From the NCBI RefSeq assembly GCF_023072595.1, contig NZ_JALLGK010000001.1, positions 1,054,001 through 1,118,000 on the forward strand: a DNA stretch of 64,000 nucleotides, in the 5' to 3' direction. The notes beneath the pieces were generated by a model that saw nothing but the letters and a program-made list of their open reading frames with translations, was not told the origin of the DNA and made no database searches. Source of the stretch: Streptomyces sp. XM4193. GTDB lineage: Bacteria > Actinomycetota > Actinomycetes > Streptomycetales > Streptomycetaceae. The stretch's first letter is position 1. Every line of letters starts with the position of its first letter. Below, piece after piece: positions 1 through 8,649 of the stretch. Both the position numbers and the translations under genes were made by a program.

Positions 1-552
1 ACCGTCCGCGGCAACGTCCTGCTCGGTCTGGAGCGGGACGACGCGGCCGTCTGGGAGGCGCTGGAGGCGGCCGATGTCGCCCAGGTGGTGCGCGAGTTGC
101 CGGACGGGCTCGACGCCCGGGTCGGTGAACGCGGCGCCACCCTCTCCGGCGGCCAGCGCCAACGCGTCGCGCTGGCACGGGCGTTGGTGCGCCGGCCGCG
201 ACTGCTGGTGCTGGACGACGCCACCTCCAGCGTCGACCCGGAGGTGGAGAGCCGCATCCTCAATCGGCTGCGCACCTCCCAACTGCCCTCCACCGTCGTG
301 GTGGTGGCCTACCGCAAGGCGACCATCGCACTCGCCGACCACATCGTCTACGTGGACCGCGGCCGGGTCGCGGACGCCGGCTCGCACGCCGAACTCCTCG
401 CCCGCTGCACGGGGTACCGCTCGCTGGTCACCGCCTACGAGGGCGAGCAGAACGGGCACCGGGCCGAGGACGGTGCCGGGGACGACGGAAGCGAGGGGGA
501 CGCGCGGGTCGGCGCGTCCGCCGCAGAAGCCGAGGAGGAACGGACCGCATGA
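1..552 (+). CDS. ABC exporter subunit A, 3' part only (nucleotide-binding domain)
   Basis: The frame is open from the first base, so the start and the membrane domain lie outside the window. What remains is the end of an ABC nucleotide-binding domain. The signature LSGGQRQR is canonical. The Walker B reads LLVLDD, with Asp where the catalytic Glu normally sits, and the H-loop reads VAYRKAT, with Tyr instead of His. These changes mark the degenerate-site half of a heterodimeric exporter. The last four bases overlap the start of the next ABC gene, so the two are co-translated and probably pair. It may export the product of the adjacent cluster or a peptide; the substrate cannot be read. Confidence 0.9.
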   Translation, partial: TVRGNVLLGLERDDAAVWEALEAADVAQVVRELPDGLDARVGERGATLSGGQRQRVALARALVRRPRLLVLDDATSSVDPEVESRILNRLRTSQLPSTVVVVAYRKATIALADHIVYVDRGRVADAGSHAELLARCTGYRSLVTAYEGEQNGHRAEDGAGDDGSEGDARVGASAAEAEEERTA

Positions 553-2396
553 GCCGTATCGGGGGCTCCCACCACAGCGCGACCGGCACGCTGAAGCGGC
601 TGTTCGCCACCTCGCCGACGCTGCGGCGCGGCCTGCTCATCGTCCTGCTGCTCGCGGTGGTCGCGGCCGCGGGCCGGGTGGTGGTGCCGATCGCGGTGCA
701 GGTGACGCTCGACACCGGAATCCAGTCCGAGGAGGGGCCGCGCACGGGATTCGTGCTCGGTTCGGTCGGCGTCTGCGCGGTGGCGGTGCTCTGCACGGCG
801 TGGATCACCTTCCGGATGAACCACCGGCTCTACCGGGAGGTGGAGACGGCACTCGCGGAGATGCGCAAGAAGGCGTTCCGGCGGGTGCACGATCTGTCCG
901 CGCCCGCGCTCGGCGGCGAGCAGCGCGGTGATCTGGTCGCCAGGGTCACCGGCGATGTGGACCAGTTCAGCATCTTCCTCCAGTTCGGCGGCATGCTGCT
1001 GGTCAGCGGCTGCCAACTGCTGGTGGGCAGCGCGGTGATGTTCGCCTACTCCTGGGCGCTGGCGCTGACCGTGTGGGCGGTCTTCCTGCCGCTCGCACTG
1101 ATCCTGCCGCGGCTCCAGCACCGGCTCTCCTTCCGCTACGCCGACGTCCGCACCCGCGCGGGCGCGATGCTCGCCACCACCGGCGAAGCCGTCGCCGGCG
1201 CCGCGGTGATCCGTGCGCACAACGCCTCGGGACTGATCGGCAGCCGCATCGACACCGCAGTGGAGGACCACCGCAAGGCGCAGGGCAGGGCGCAGCGACT
1301 GGTGGCCGTCACCCTCTCCAGCGGGGAGATCGCCGCGGCGCTGGCCATCGGCGCGGTGGTGAGCTTCGGCGTCGTGCTGGGCGTCAACGGCCACATGACA
1401 GCGGGGGAGTTGGTCGCCTTCCTCTTCCTGGTGACGCTCTTCATCGGCCCGGCGCAGATGAGCACCGAGGTGCTCAACGAGCTCCAGAACGCACTCGCCG
1501 GGCTGCGCCGCACGCTCGCCGTCATCGAGGCGCCGCGCGAGGTCGAGGACCCGGGCGAGAAGGGTGTGGAGCTGGAGCCCGGCCCGGTGGGCGTCGGCTT
1601 CGAGGAGGTGGAGTACGCCTACCCCGACGGCGGACTGGTGCTGCACGGGGTCTCGGTGGAGATCGCACCGCGCAGCCGGGTCGCCGTGGTCGGCGAGACC
1701 GGCTCCGGCAAGTCGACCTTCGTCAAACTGCTGACCAGGCTGGCCGATCCGTCCTCCGGACGGGTGCTGCTCGGCGGGGTGCCGCTGACGGACGTGCCGC
1801 TGGAGTCGCTGCGGCGGCGGGTGGTGATGGTGCCTCAGGACGGATTCCTCTTCAACACCACGGTCGGCGAGAACATCCGCTACGGCCGCGCCGACGTCGG
1901 CGACGAGGAGGTCCGCGCCGCGCTGGCCGATCTCGGGCTCACCGGCTGGGCCGAATCGCTCCCCGACGGTCTGCGGACCCCGGCCGGGCCGCGCGGCGAG
2001 GCGCTGTCGGCCGGCGAACGCCAACTGGTGGCGCTGGCCCGGGCGTACCTCGCAGATCCGGATCTGCTCGTACTGGACGAGGCGACCTCGGCCGTCGACC
2101 CGGCGACCGAACAGCGCCTCCAGCGCGCACTGGAGACCGCCACCCGGGGCCGTACCGCGGTCTCGGTGGCGCACCGGCTCTCCACCGCGGAGGCGGCGGA
2201 CCGGGTGCTGGTCTTCGACGCCGGCCGCATCGTCCAGCAGGGCACGCACGAGGAGCTGTCGACCCGACCCGGCCGGTACGCGGAGCTCTACGCGGCCTGG
2301 CAGTCGGCGACGGCGGGAGCCACGGGCGCGGAGCAGGCGGGTGCGGCGGAGCAGGCGGGTACGTCGGGTGCGGCGGAGGCGGCCGGCCGGGGCTGA
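549..2396 (+). CDS. ABC exporter subunit B (fused membrane domain and ATPase)
   Basis: This 615-residue protein is a full half-transporter: an N-terminal six-helix ABC exporter domain (about residues 25-330) and a C-terminal ATPase domain. The Walker A is GETGSGKST, the Walker B is LLVLDEATSAVD with the catalytic Glu, and the H-loop His is present (VAHRLST). The signature is weakened to LSAGERQ. This fits exactly the partner of the upstream subunit: its Walker site pairs with the canonical LSGGQ of subunit A to give one working site, and the other site is degenerate. The ATG overlaps the stop of subunit A. An Ala/Gly/Glu-rich tail follows the ATPase domain. A perfect hairpin lies just downstream. 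Confidence 0.93.
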   Translation: MSRIGGSHHSATGTLKRLFATSPTLRRGLLIVLLLAVVAAAGRVVVPIAVQVTLDTGIQSEEGPRTGFVLGSVGVCAVAVLCTAWITFRMNHRLYREVETALAEMRKKAFRRVHDLSAPALGGEQRGDLVARVTGDVDQFSIFLQFGGMLLVSGCQLLVGSAVMFAYSWALALTVWAVFLPLALILPRLQHRLSFRYADVRTRAGAMLATTGEAVAGAAVIRAHNASGLIGSRIDTAVEDHRKAQGRAQRLVAVTLSSGEIAAALAIGAVVSFGVVLGVNGHMTAGELVAFLFLVTLFIGPAQMSTEVLNELQNALAGLRRTLAVIEAPREVEDPGEKGVELEPGPVGVGFEEVEYAYPDGGLVLHGVSVEIAPRSRVAVVGETGSGKSTFVKLLTRLADPSSGRVLLGGVPLTDVPLESLRRRVVMVPQDGFLFNTTVGENIRYGRADVGDEEVRAALADLGLTGWAESLPDGLRTPAGPRGEALSAGERQLVALARAYLADPDLLVLDEATSAVDPATEQRLQRALETATRGRTAVSVAHRLSTAEAADRVLVFDAGRIVQQGTHEELSTRPGRYAELYAAWQSATAGATGAEQAGAAEQAGTSGAAEAAGRG

Positions 2397-2420
2397 ACCG
2401 TCGGCAGGTGCCGGTGGACA

Positions 2421-2467
2421 CGGAGGAGGGGGTGGCGGCCGAGGACCGGCCGCCACCCCCTCCTCCG
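2421..2467. terminator. Bidirectional terminator hairpin between convergent genes
   Basis: A perfect 21-bp inverted repeat (2421-2441 with 2447-2467, 5-nt loop) sits between the end of the ABC exporter gene and the end of the leftward POT transporter gene. It has no long T tract, which is common for actinobacterial terminators. Confidence 0.85.
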
Positions 2468-2483
2468 TACCCGCGCCGCAGGC

Positions 2484-4019
2484 TCAGTTGACGCCGCGCA
2501 TCAGCCGGCTGAGGTGCTTGCGGGAGACGGCGACCGCACCCGCACAGGCCAGCGCCGCGCAGCCGAGCACGGCGAAGTAGGTGCCGGGCGACCAGACGGT
2601 GCCCAGCTGCACCACCTGGGAGCTGAGCGCGCTGCCCATCGCCACCGAGAGGAACCACAGGCTCATCAGCTGGTTGGCGAACCGGGGCGGTGCCAGCCGG
2701 GTGGTTACGCTGAGCCCGGTGGGGCTCAGGCACATCTCGGCCATGATCTGCACCAGGAACGCCACCAGCAGCCACATCATGGAGACGCGTTCGCCGCCCG
2801 CCGCCGCCATGCCGGCACCGGCCATGATGAGCGTCGCCACGCCCAGACCGCCGAGCCCGATGGCGAACTTGGCCGCCGTGCTGGGCTGCCGGGTGCCCAT
2901 CCGTATCCACAGTGCGGCGAAGGCGCCCGCCAGCAGGATGCTGTAGAACGGGCCGAGCGACTGGAACCAGCTGGTGGGGAACTCCCAGCCGAAGAGGTCG
3001 CGGTCCACGTGGTCGCGGGCGAACAGGCTGACCAGCGAACCGCCCTGCTCGGCGATCATCCAGAACATGCTGGCCGCCAGGAAGATCCAGATGTACGCCC
3101 GCAGCCGGCTGCGGTCGACCGGGTCCAGGCCGGCCGTACGGAACATGGAGACGAAGTAGACCACCGGGATCAGCACGGTCAGGGCGGTGACGGACTGGAT
3201 GATGCCCTTGGTGAACGTCATCCCCCACAGCGCCACCAGGCCCAGGCAGAGCAGTACGACGAAGGCGACCGCCGCCGCGCACAGGCTCAGCATCCGCTGC
3301 ATCTCGGCGGGCTTCGCGGTGCGCACCCGCTCGCGGGTGACGGCCGGCAGCCGCCGTCCGCCGTGCACGCAGACCAGCAGACCGATCAGCATGCCGACCG
3401 CGGCGGCGCCGAACCCGGCGTGCCAGTCGATCCGTTCACCGAGGTAGCCGGTGATCAGCGGGGCCGCGAAGGCGCCCACGCTGATGCCCATGTAGAAGAG
3501 CGAGAAGCCGGCGTCGCGGCGCGAGGCGTCCCGCTGGGCGGCGTCCTGCTCGTGGTCGTAGAGCCTGCCCACCATGGTGGAGATGCTGGGCTTGAGCATG
3601 CCGGTGCCGGCGGCGACCAGCAGCAGCCCGAGATAGGTGGCCCCGGGGCCCGCCGGGACGGCGAGGGTGCAGTGTCCCGCGGTGATCACCACACCGCCCC
3701 ACAGCACCGCCCGGTACGAGCCCCAGAGCCGGTCCGCCAGCCAACCGCCGGGCAGCGCCAGCAGGTTGACCAGTGCGCCGTAGATGCCGAAGATCGCCGC
3801 GGCGATGTGCGGGGCGAGCCCGAGCCCGCCCTGGTCCTCCGGCGCGGCGAGGAAGAGGACGAGGATCGCCCGCATCCCGTAGAAGCTGAACCGCTCCCAC
3901 ATCTCGACGTTCCACAGGGTGAAAAGTCCCCGTGGGTGCCGATTCCGGGTGCGCACGTCCTTCTGCGCGGTGTCCCCCGTTGTCACGCTGTCCTCGCCCT
4001 CGCCCGCCGGTGTCGACAT
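2484..4019 (-). CDS. POT/PTR-family proton-coupled oligopeptide transporter
   Basis: The 511-residue protein has about 12-14 hydrophobic segments and the family motif ExxERF near the first helix (EMWERFSFYG, about residue 40), which couples protons to di/tripeptide uptake. Further segments (GWLADRLWG, GTGMLKPSIS) also match the POT family. It is the last gene of the leftward set, 26 bp after the small zinc-ribbon gene, so it may be expressed with the cluster. It could import a peptide-like precursor or act as a self-resistance pump; a general housekeeping peptide transporter is equally possible. Confidence 0.9.
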   Translation of the reverse strand: MSTPAGEGEDSVTTGDTAQKDVRTRNRHPRGLFTLWNVEMWERFSFYGMRAILVLFLAAPEDQGGLGLAPHIAAAIFGIYGALVNLLALPGGWLADRLWGSYRAVLWGGVVITAGHCTLAVPAGPGATYLGLLLVAAGTGMLKPSISTMVGRLYDHEQDAAQRDASRRDAGFSLFYMGISVGAFAAPLITGYLGERIDWHAGFGAAAVGMLIGLLVCVHGGRRLPAVTRERVRTAKPAEMQRMLSLCAAAVAFVVLLCLGLVALWGMTFTKGIIQSVTALTVLIPVVYFVSMFRTAGLDPVDRSRLRAYIWIFLAASMFWMIAEQGGSLVSLFARDHVDRDLFGWEFPTSWFQSLGPFYSILLAGAFAALWIRMGTRQPSTAAKFAIGLGGLGVATLIMAGAGMAAAGGERVSMMWLLVAFLVQIMAEMCLSPTGLSVTTRLAPPRFANQLMSLWFLSVAMGSALSSQVVQLGTVWSPGTYFAVLGCAALACAGAVAVSRKHLSRLMRGVN

Positions 4020-4045
4020 CAGTGCTCAGTGCCCCGCGACCGGTC

Positions 4046-4231
4046 TCAGCCGGCCAGCGAAGTGGCTTCGAGTTCCTCGCTGACCAGCAGCAGCGGTATG
4101 CCGTCGACCACCCGGTAGGTGCGACCGCACTCGGCGCCCGTGCAGGTCATCGAGTCGCTCGAGGCGTCGGCGTCGAGCCGGGTCTTGCAGACGGGGCAGG
4201 CGAGGATGTCGAGCAGACGGCTTTCGATCAT
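4046..4231 (-). CDS. Trm112/UPF0434-like small zinc-ribbon protein
   Basis: The 61-residue protein begins MIESRLLDILACPVC and ends with a hydrophobic VVDGIPLLL segment, the layout of Trm112/UPF0434 proteins. It has a CPVC pair but the second pair is spaced CTGAEC, so a zinc knuckle is likely. Trm112 proteins activate methyltransferases, and several methyltransferases lie in the cluster. The start was chosen because GGAAG precedes this ATG at good spacing and homology begins here. The longer open frame upstream is the antisense of pabAB flanking DNA. Confidence 0.8.
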   Translation of the reverse strand: MIESRLLDILACPVCKTRLDADASSDSMTCTGAECGRTYRVVDGIPLLLVSEELEATSLAG

Positions 4232-4340
4232 GAGAGGTCTTCCTTCGTTCCGTGGGTGGTGAGTTGTGCTGTCCGCGGTGTCGCCACCGCGCTGAGGGAC
4301 CGTCCGGGTGGGACGGGTGCCGCGGCTCCCTCGGGCCGGT

Positions 4341-6806
4341 TCACCTCCGGGGCTGTGCCGGGACGGGAGCGGACACGTTCGTTGGCGGCCCCGAACCGGG
4401 GGCCTCGGGCCCGGGGGCGCCGCGCTGGGTGAACCCGTGCCGGGACGGCCCGCGTTCCGACGCGGCTCCCGCCTGCGCGTGCCCGGCATGCGCGTGCCCG
4501 GCCTGTGCGGGTGCGGCCTGTGCGTGCCCGGGCTCTGCGGGTGCGGCCTGTGCGTGCCCGGTCTGCGCGGTTGCGCCGGCGCGGGCGGCGGCGAGTACGG
4601 CGTGCACGGGGGCGCGGGACTTGAGCCGCATCTCCTCGAGCTCGGCACCCGGGTCGGAGTCGAGCACGATCGCGCCGCCGGCGCCGACGCTCCAGCGGCC
4701 GCCGCTGCGGACCGCGGTGCGGATGACGATGTTCAGATCGGCGCCGCCGCCCAGGCCGAAGTAGCCGATGGAGCCCGAGTACAGGCCCCGGGGGCGGCCC
4801 TCCAACCGGTCGATGATCTCCATGGTGCGCAGCTTGGGCGCCCCGGTCATCGAGCCGCCGGGGAAGCAGGCGCGCACACAGGTGACCGGATCGGCGGCCG
4901 GGTCGAGCCGGCCGCGGATCGTCGAGACCAGCTGGTGGACCGTGGCGTAGGACTCCACGTGCATCATCCGGGGCACATGGACGCTGCCGACCTCGCAGAC
5001 CCGGCCGAGGTCGTTGCGGAGGAGGTCGACGATCATCAGGTTCTCGGCGCGGGTCTTGGCGTCCGCGGCGAGCGCCCGCCGGGCGTCCGCGTCCGCCTCG
5101 GGGTCCTCCTCCCGGGGAGCGGTGCCCTTGATGGGCTTGGACTCCACGGTGCCGTCGGCGGTGATGCGCAGAAAACGTTCGGGCGAGGAGCAGGCGGCCT
5201 CCAGCTCGCCGAGCCGCAGATACGCCCCGTACGGTGCCGGGTTGATGCGGCGCAGCCTGCTGTGGACCTCCAGGCCGTCCGGGTCGCCGGGCAGGCCGAG
5301 GCGGTCGGTGAGGCAGACCTCGTAGCTCTGGCCGGCGCGCAGCTCCGCCAGGCACTCCCGGATGTCGGCGAGGTAGCGGTCCGCGCCCCGGTCGCCCGAG
5401 CGGGAGGGGGAGTCGGCGGGCGGCGTCCGGGCCGGCTCGGGCTCGGTGCGCGGGAGTGTGCGCAGACTGTGCGCGGTGCGGTCGATCCACCGCCGGGCCC
5501 GTGCGGCGTCGGCGTCGTCGGGCCGGGAGAGGCAGAGCAGATGGGTCTCGCCGCGCTCGTGGTCGACCGCCACCAGCCGGTCGGCGAAGATCCAGCCCGC
5601 GTCGTCGGCCGTGGAGGGGCGGGCGAGCGGCGAACCGCAGTCGGCGCGCAACTCGTAGCCGAGATAGCCGACATAGCCGCAGACGAAGTCGAACGGCAGG
5701 TCGGGAGCGGGTATGCGGCGGCGGTGCAGCTCCTCGCGGAGGTAGTCGAAGACCGTGCCCGCCACCTCGGTGGTGGTGCCGTCCGAGCCGGTCACCGACA
5801 CCCGCGCGGAACCGGCGCGGTAGCGCACGGTCTCGGCCAGCGGCCCCGAGGCGTCGCCCAGGAAGGAGAAGCGCGCACGTCCCCGTTCGGCGCGCGAGCT
5901 GTCGAGCCAGAAGGCGTGCGCGGTCGCGGAGAAGAGTTCGCGGAAGGCCGCCTCGGTGTCCGGCTCGGACGCCAGCCGCCGGTGGTGCAGCCGGTACTCC
6001 GTCGCGGTCCGCGCGCCGTCCGCGGGCGGCGCGGTGCGTGTGACGGCGGGCTCAAGTGCGCTGTCCGGTACGGCAGTCGGCGGGCCGCCGCGGTCCGTCC
6101 GCCCCTCCCGGGGGCCGGCCGGAGCCGGGCCGTCGGACGCCTGCGCCGGGGCGGTCCGCAGCGCGGGGGCGGTCGGGCGGAGCGTACGGGGCCGGGAGAC
6201 GGCGGGGCGCGGCGAGCCGGCGACCGCGTGGGACCGGGCGAGCCGCACGAAGTTGGCTATCAGCCGGTCGCCGTGCTCGGTGCAGGCCGACTCCGGGTGG
6301 AACTGCACTCCCCAGCGCGGCAGTCGGCGGTGCCGCAGCCCCATCACCACGCCGTCCTCCGCCCAGGCGGTGGCCTCCAGCTCCGGCGGCAGCGGCTCGC
6401 GCACGGCCAGCGAGTGGTAGCGCACCCCGGTGAAGTGCTGCGGGATGCCGGCGAACAGCTCCCGCCCCCGGTGGCGCACCGGGCTCAGCCAGCCGTGCCG
6501 GGGTTCCCACGCCTGCTCGACCCGGGCCTCGGCGGCGAGCGCGAGCCCCTGGTGGCCCAGACAGACGCCGAGGACCGGCAGCCGGGACGCGGCCAGCAGA
6601 CCCGTCAGATGCCCGAAGTCGCCCGGTGCGCCCGGGTGTCCGGGGCCCGGCGAGACGACCAGCGCGTCGTACCCCGCCACGTCCGGGCGCAGCAGCACCG
6701 GGTCGTCGTTGCTCACCACGTCGGGCTCGGCTCCGGTGACCGTGGCGATCAGCTGGAACAGGTTGTAGCTGTAGGAGTCGTAGTTGTCCACGAGCAGTAT
6801 CCGCAT
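4341..6806 (-). CDS. pabAB: Fused aminodeoxychorismate synthase (PabA-PabB)
   Basis: The protein makes 4-amino-4-deoxychorismate (ADC), the precursor of p-aminobenzoate, from chorismate and glutamine. The N-terminal glutamine amidotransferase has its nucleophile in GVCLGHQ (about Cys82) and catalytic His in VQFHPES (about His170). A Pro/Ala-rich linker leads to the chorismate domain from about residue 265. That domain carries PIKGT (about residue 557), whose Lys is diagnostic of PabB; anthranilate synthases have PIAGT. The SMTGAPK motif follows near 654. The C-terminus is an odd GHAQAAPA-like repeat tail. This start has a GGAG 5 nt upstream and matches the family start. An in-frame ATG at 6857 overlaps the fabG stop and is the alternative. 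Confidence 0.92.
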   Translation of the reverse strand: MRILLVDNYDSYSYNLFQLIATVTGAEPDVVSNDDPVLLRPDVAGYDALVVSPGPGHPGAPGDFGHLTGLLAASRLPVLGVCLGHQGLALAAEARVEQAWEPRHGWLSPVRHRGRELFAGIPQHFTGVRYHSLAVREPLPPELEATAWAEDGVVMGLRHRRLPRWGVQFHPESACTEHGDRLIANFVRLARSHAVAGSPRPAVSRPRTLRPTAPALRTAPAQASDGPAPAGPREGRTDRGGPPTAVPDSALEPAVTRTAPPADGARTATEYRLHHRRLASEPDTEAAFRELFSATAHAFWLDSSRAERGRARFSFLGDASGPLAETVRYRAGSARVSVTGSDGTTTEVAGTVFDYLREELHRRRIPAPDLPFDFVCGYVGYLGYELRADCGSPLARPSTADDAGWIFADRLVAVDHERGETHLLCLSRPDDADAARARRWIDRTAHSLRTLPRTEPEPARTPPADSPSRSGDRGADRYLADIRECLAELRAGQSYEVCLTDRLGLPGDPDGLEVHSRLRRINPAPYGAYLRLGELEAACSSPERFLRITADGTVESKPIKGTAPREEDPEADADARRALAADAKTRAENLMIVDLLRNDLGRVCEVGSVHVPRMMHVESYATVHQLVSTIRGRLDPAADPVTCVRACFPGGSMTGAPKLRTMEIIDRLEGRPRGLYSGSIGYFGLGGGADLNIVIRTAVRSGGRWSVGAGGAIVLDSDPGAELEEMRLKSRAPVHAVLAAARAGATAQTGHAQAAPAEPGHAQAAPAQAGHAHAGHAQAGAASERGPSRHGFTQRGAPGPEAPGSGPPTNVSAPVPAQPRR

Positions 6807-6853
6807 GGAGGCTCCGTTGGCTGGTCCGGGGACGTCGGGATGACCGGTGGTGC

Positions 6854-7675
6854 TCATACGCCCATCGCCAGACCTCCGTCGACGGGGACCACCGCGCCCG
6901 TCACATAGCCGGCCGCCTCGGAGGCGAGGAAGGCGATGACCGCCGCGACCTCCTCCGGTTCGGCGGCCCGCCCCAGTGCGCTGCCGTCGACGATCTGCGC
7001 CCGCCGCGGTGCGGGCAGGTCCTCGGTGAGCGCGGTGCGCACAAAGCCGGGGAGCACGACGTTGCAGGTCACTCCGTGGGGCCCCAGTTCGCGGGCCACC
7101 GTCCGGCCGAGTCCGACCAGCGCCGCCTTGGAGGCCGCGTAGTTGGTCTGGCCCGCCATGCCGAGCACCGCGGCGACCGAGGAGACCAGCACCACCCGGC
7201 CCCAACCGCCGTCCACCAGCGCGGGGGCGGCCCGGCGCAGAACGCGCCAACTGCCGGTCAGATTGGTGTTGACGACGCGTTGGAAGGCGGCTGCGTCGGA
7301 GCGGATGAGGAGGTTGTCCTCGCGCACCCCGACGTTGCAGACCACGATCTGGACCGGTCCCTGCCGCCGCCCGGCGCTCTCGAACGCGCGGTCCACATCG
7401 GCCGGTTCGGCCACGTCGCACCGCACCGCGGCCAGTCCGTCGGGCGCTTCGCCGCCGCGGGAGGCCACCGTCACCCGGTGGCCCTGCGCGGCCAGCGCCC
7501 GGGCGGTGGCCAGCCCGATGCCCCGGCTGCCGCCGAAGACCAGCGCCGAACGCCCGCGCGGGGACGGGGAGTCGGAGGAGTCGGCGGTGAGCGCGGCCGT
7601 CGTGGCGCGGCCGGTGGAGCCGGTCGGGCCGGTCGGGCCGTCGGTGTGCGCGGTGCGGTTCCGGTCGGTGGTCAC
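6854..7675 (-). CDS. 3-oxoacyl-ACP reductase-like SDR ketoreductase
   Basis: This is a 273-residue short-chain dehydrogenase of the FabG type. The NADPH fold shows GGSRGIG after a variable N-terminal tail of about 40 residues. The catalytic Ser, Tyr and Lys are in VLVSSVAAV and TNYAASK, and the C-terminus ends with VDGGLAMGV as in FabG. The GTG start overlaps the malonyltransferase stop by 4 bp. In this operon it most likely reduces a beta-ketoacyl group on the cluster's own carrier protein. No dehydratase gene accompanies it, so the pathway may stop at the beta-hydroxyacyl stage unless a dehydratase is supplied from elsewhere. Confidence 0.9.
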   Translation of the reverse strand: MTTDRNRTAHTDGPTGPTGSTGRATTAALTADSSDSPSPRGRSALVFGGSRGIGLATARALAAQGHRVTVASRGGEAPDGLAAVRCDVAEPADVDRAFESAGRRQGPVQIVVCNVGVREDNLLIRSDAAAFQRVVNTNLTGSWRVLRRAAPALVDGGWGRVVLVSSVAAVLGMAGQTNYAASKAALVGLGRTVARELGPHGVTCNVVLPGFVRTALTEDLPAPRRAQIVDGSALGRAAEPEEVAAVIAFLASEAAGYVTGAVVPVDGGLAMGV

Positions 7676-8649
7676 GGCAGTGGCACCACTCTTTCCAGCG
7701 GCTGCATGAAGTTCAGCGCGAGCGGGGCCGCGTCCGGGTGGAGGGCGGCGGCCTTGCACAGCACCTGGCCGGGGCCGGTGTCCACGACGGTCTCCACTCC
7801 GGAGTCCAGCACCGCGCGCATCGCGTCGTTCCAGAGCACCGGGGCGGAGAGCTGGCGCAGCAGATCGGTGCCCAGTTCCCCGGGGTCGGTGCTCGGTCGG
7901 CCGGTGGTGTTCAGGAGCACGGGCGCGGTCGGTGCGGACGGTCCGAGGGCGGCGAGCGCCGGGGCGAGCTCGTCCTGCACCGGGTCCATCAGCGGCGAGT
8001 GCGAGGCCACTCCGGCGGTCAACTCCCGTACGTGCACGGGCTCCTGCTCGGTGGACGCCTCGGTGGCGCGGTCCGTCACCCAGCGCACCGCGCGCTCGTC
8101 GCCGGAGACCACGGTCTGCTGCGGCCCGTTGAGGCAGCCGGTGACGGCGACCCCGACGGCGGGCGGGCAGTCCGCGCACCACCGGGCGACGCGTGCCGGT
8201 GCGAGGCCGCCGATCGAGGCCATCAGTGCGGGACGCAGGCGCGACTGCTCCGCCATCAGCCGGGCACGGCGCGCCACCAGCACCAGCGCGTCCTCGAAGC
8301 CGACCGACCCGGCGGCGACGAGCGCCGCGAAGTGGCCCAGGCTGTGGCCGCCGATGAAGGCGGGCGGCGCCAGTCGCTCGCCCAGATGGGCGCGGAGCGC
8401 GGTGCTGCCGGCCAGCGCGGTCGCCACCACCGCCGGATGGGAGATCTCCGGCGGCGCCAGCTCGGGCGCCGTACCGGCGCGGCAGAGCCGGGCCAGATCG
8501 AGTCCGACGGCCTTCTCGGCACGCTCCAGCACCTCGACCGCCGCCGGGAACGTACGGCACAACCGGCGGGCCATGGCCGGCAGATGGGAACCGGCGCCGG
8601 GGAAGACCAGTGCGTAGCGGCCCGTTTCGAGCGCGGCGAGCGGTGTCAT
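7672..8649 (-). CDS. Malonyl-CoA:ACP acyltransferase-like protein
   Basis: This 325-residue FabD-like acyltransferase carries the catalytic Ser in GHSLGH (about residue 95), the carboxylate-binding Arg in VARRARLM, and the catalytic His in ASHSPLM. It would load malonyl or a related extender onto the carrier protein encoded upstream. It is a stand-alone enzyme, as in discrete or type II systems. The ATG overlaps the ligase stop and its own stop overlaps the ketoreductase start, so the genes are tightly coupled. Substrate choice cannot be settled from the motifs. Confidence 0.9.
   Translation of the reverse strand: MTPLAALETGRYALVFPGAGSHLPAMARRLCRTFPAAVEVLERAEKAVGLDLARLCRAGTAPELAPPEISHPAVVATALAGSTALRAHLGERLAPPAFIGGHSLGHFAALVAAGSVGFEDALVLVARRARLMAEQSRLRPALMASIGGLAPARVARWCADCPPAVGVAVTGCLNGPQQTVVSGDERAVRWVTDRATEASTEQEPVHVRELTAGVASHSPLMDPVQDELAPALAALGPSAPTAPVLLNTTGRPSTDPGELGTDLLRQLSAPVLWNDAMRAVLDSGVETVVDTGPGQVLCKAAALHPDAAPLALNFMQPLERVVPLP

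Noticed and set aside
435..2456. A 673-codon open frame on the minus strand across the ABC exporter gene
   Set aside because: It is the antisense shadow of a gene with clear ABC motifs; its product is Arg/Pro/His-rich without any family feature.
4480..4580. Possible CRISPR-like short repeats
   Set aside because: These are degenerate in-frame repeats coding the Ala/Gln/His tail of PabAB, with no unique spacers.
4341..6857. Reading the PabAB gene as anthranilate synthase (trpE-trpG)
   Set aside because: The PIKGT motif with Lys marks aminodeoxychorismate synthase; anthranilate synthases have PIAGT.
7076..8617. A 513-codon rightward frame over the ketoreductase and acyltransferase genes
   Set aside because: Both leftward genes have intact catalytic motifs and coupled starts; the rightward product is low-complexity.
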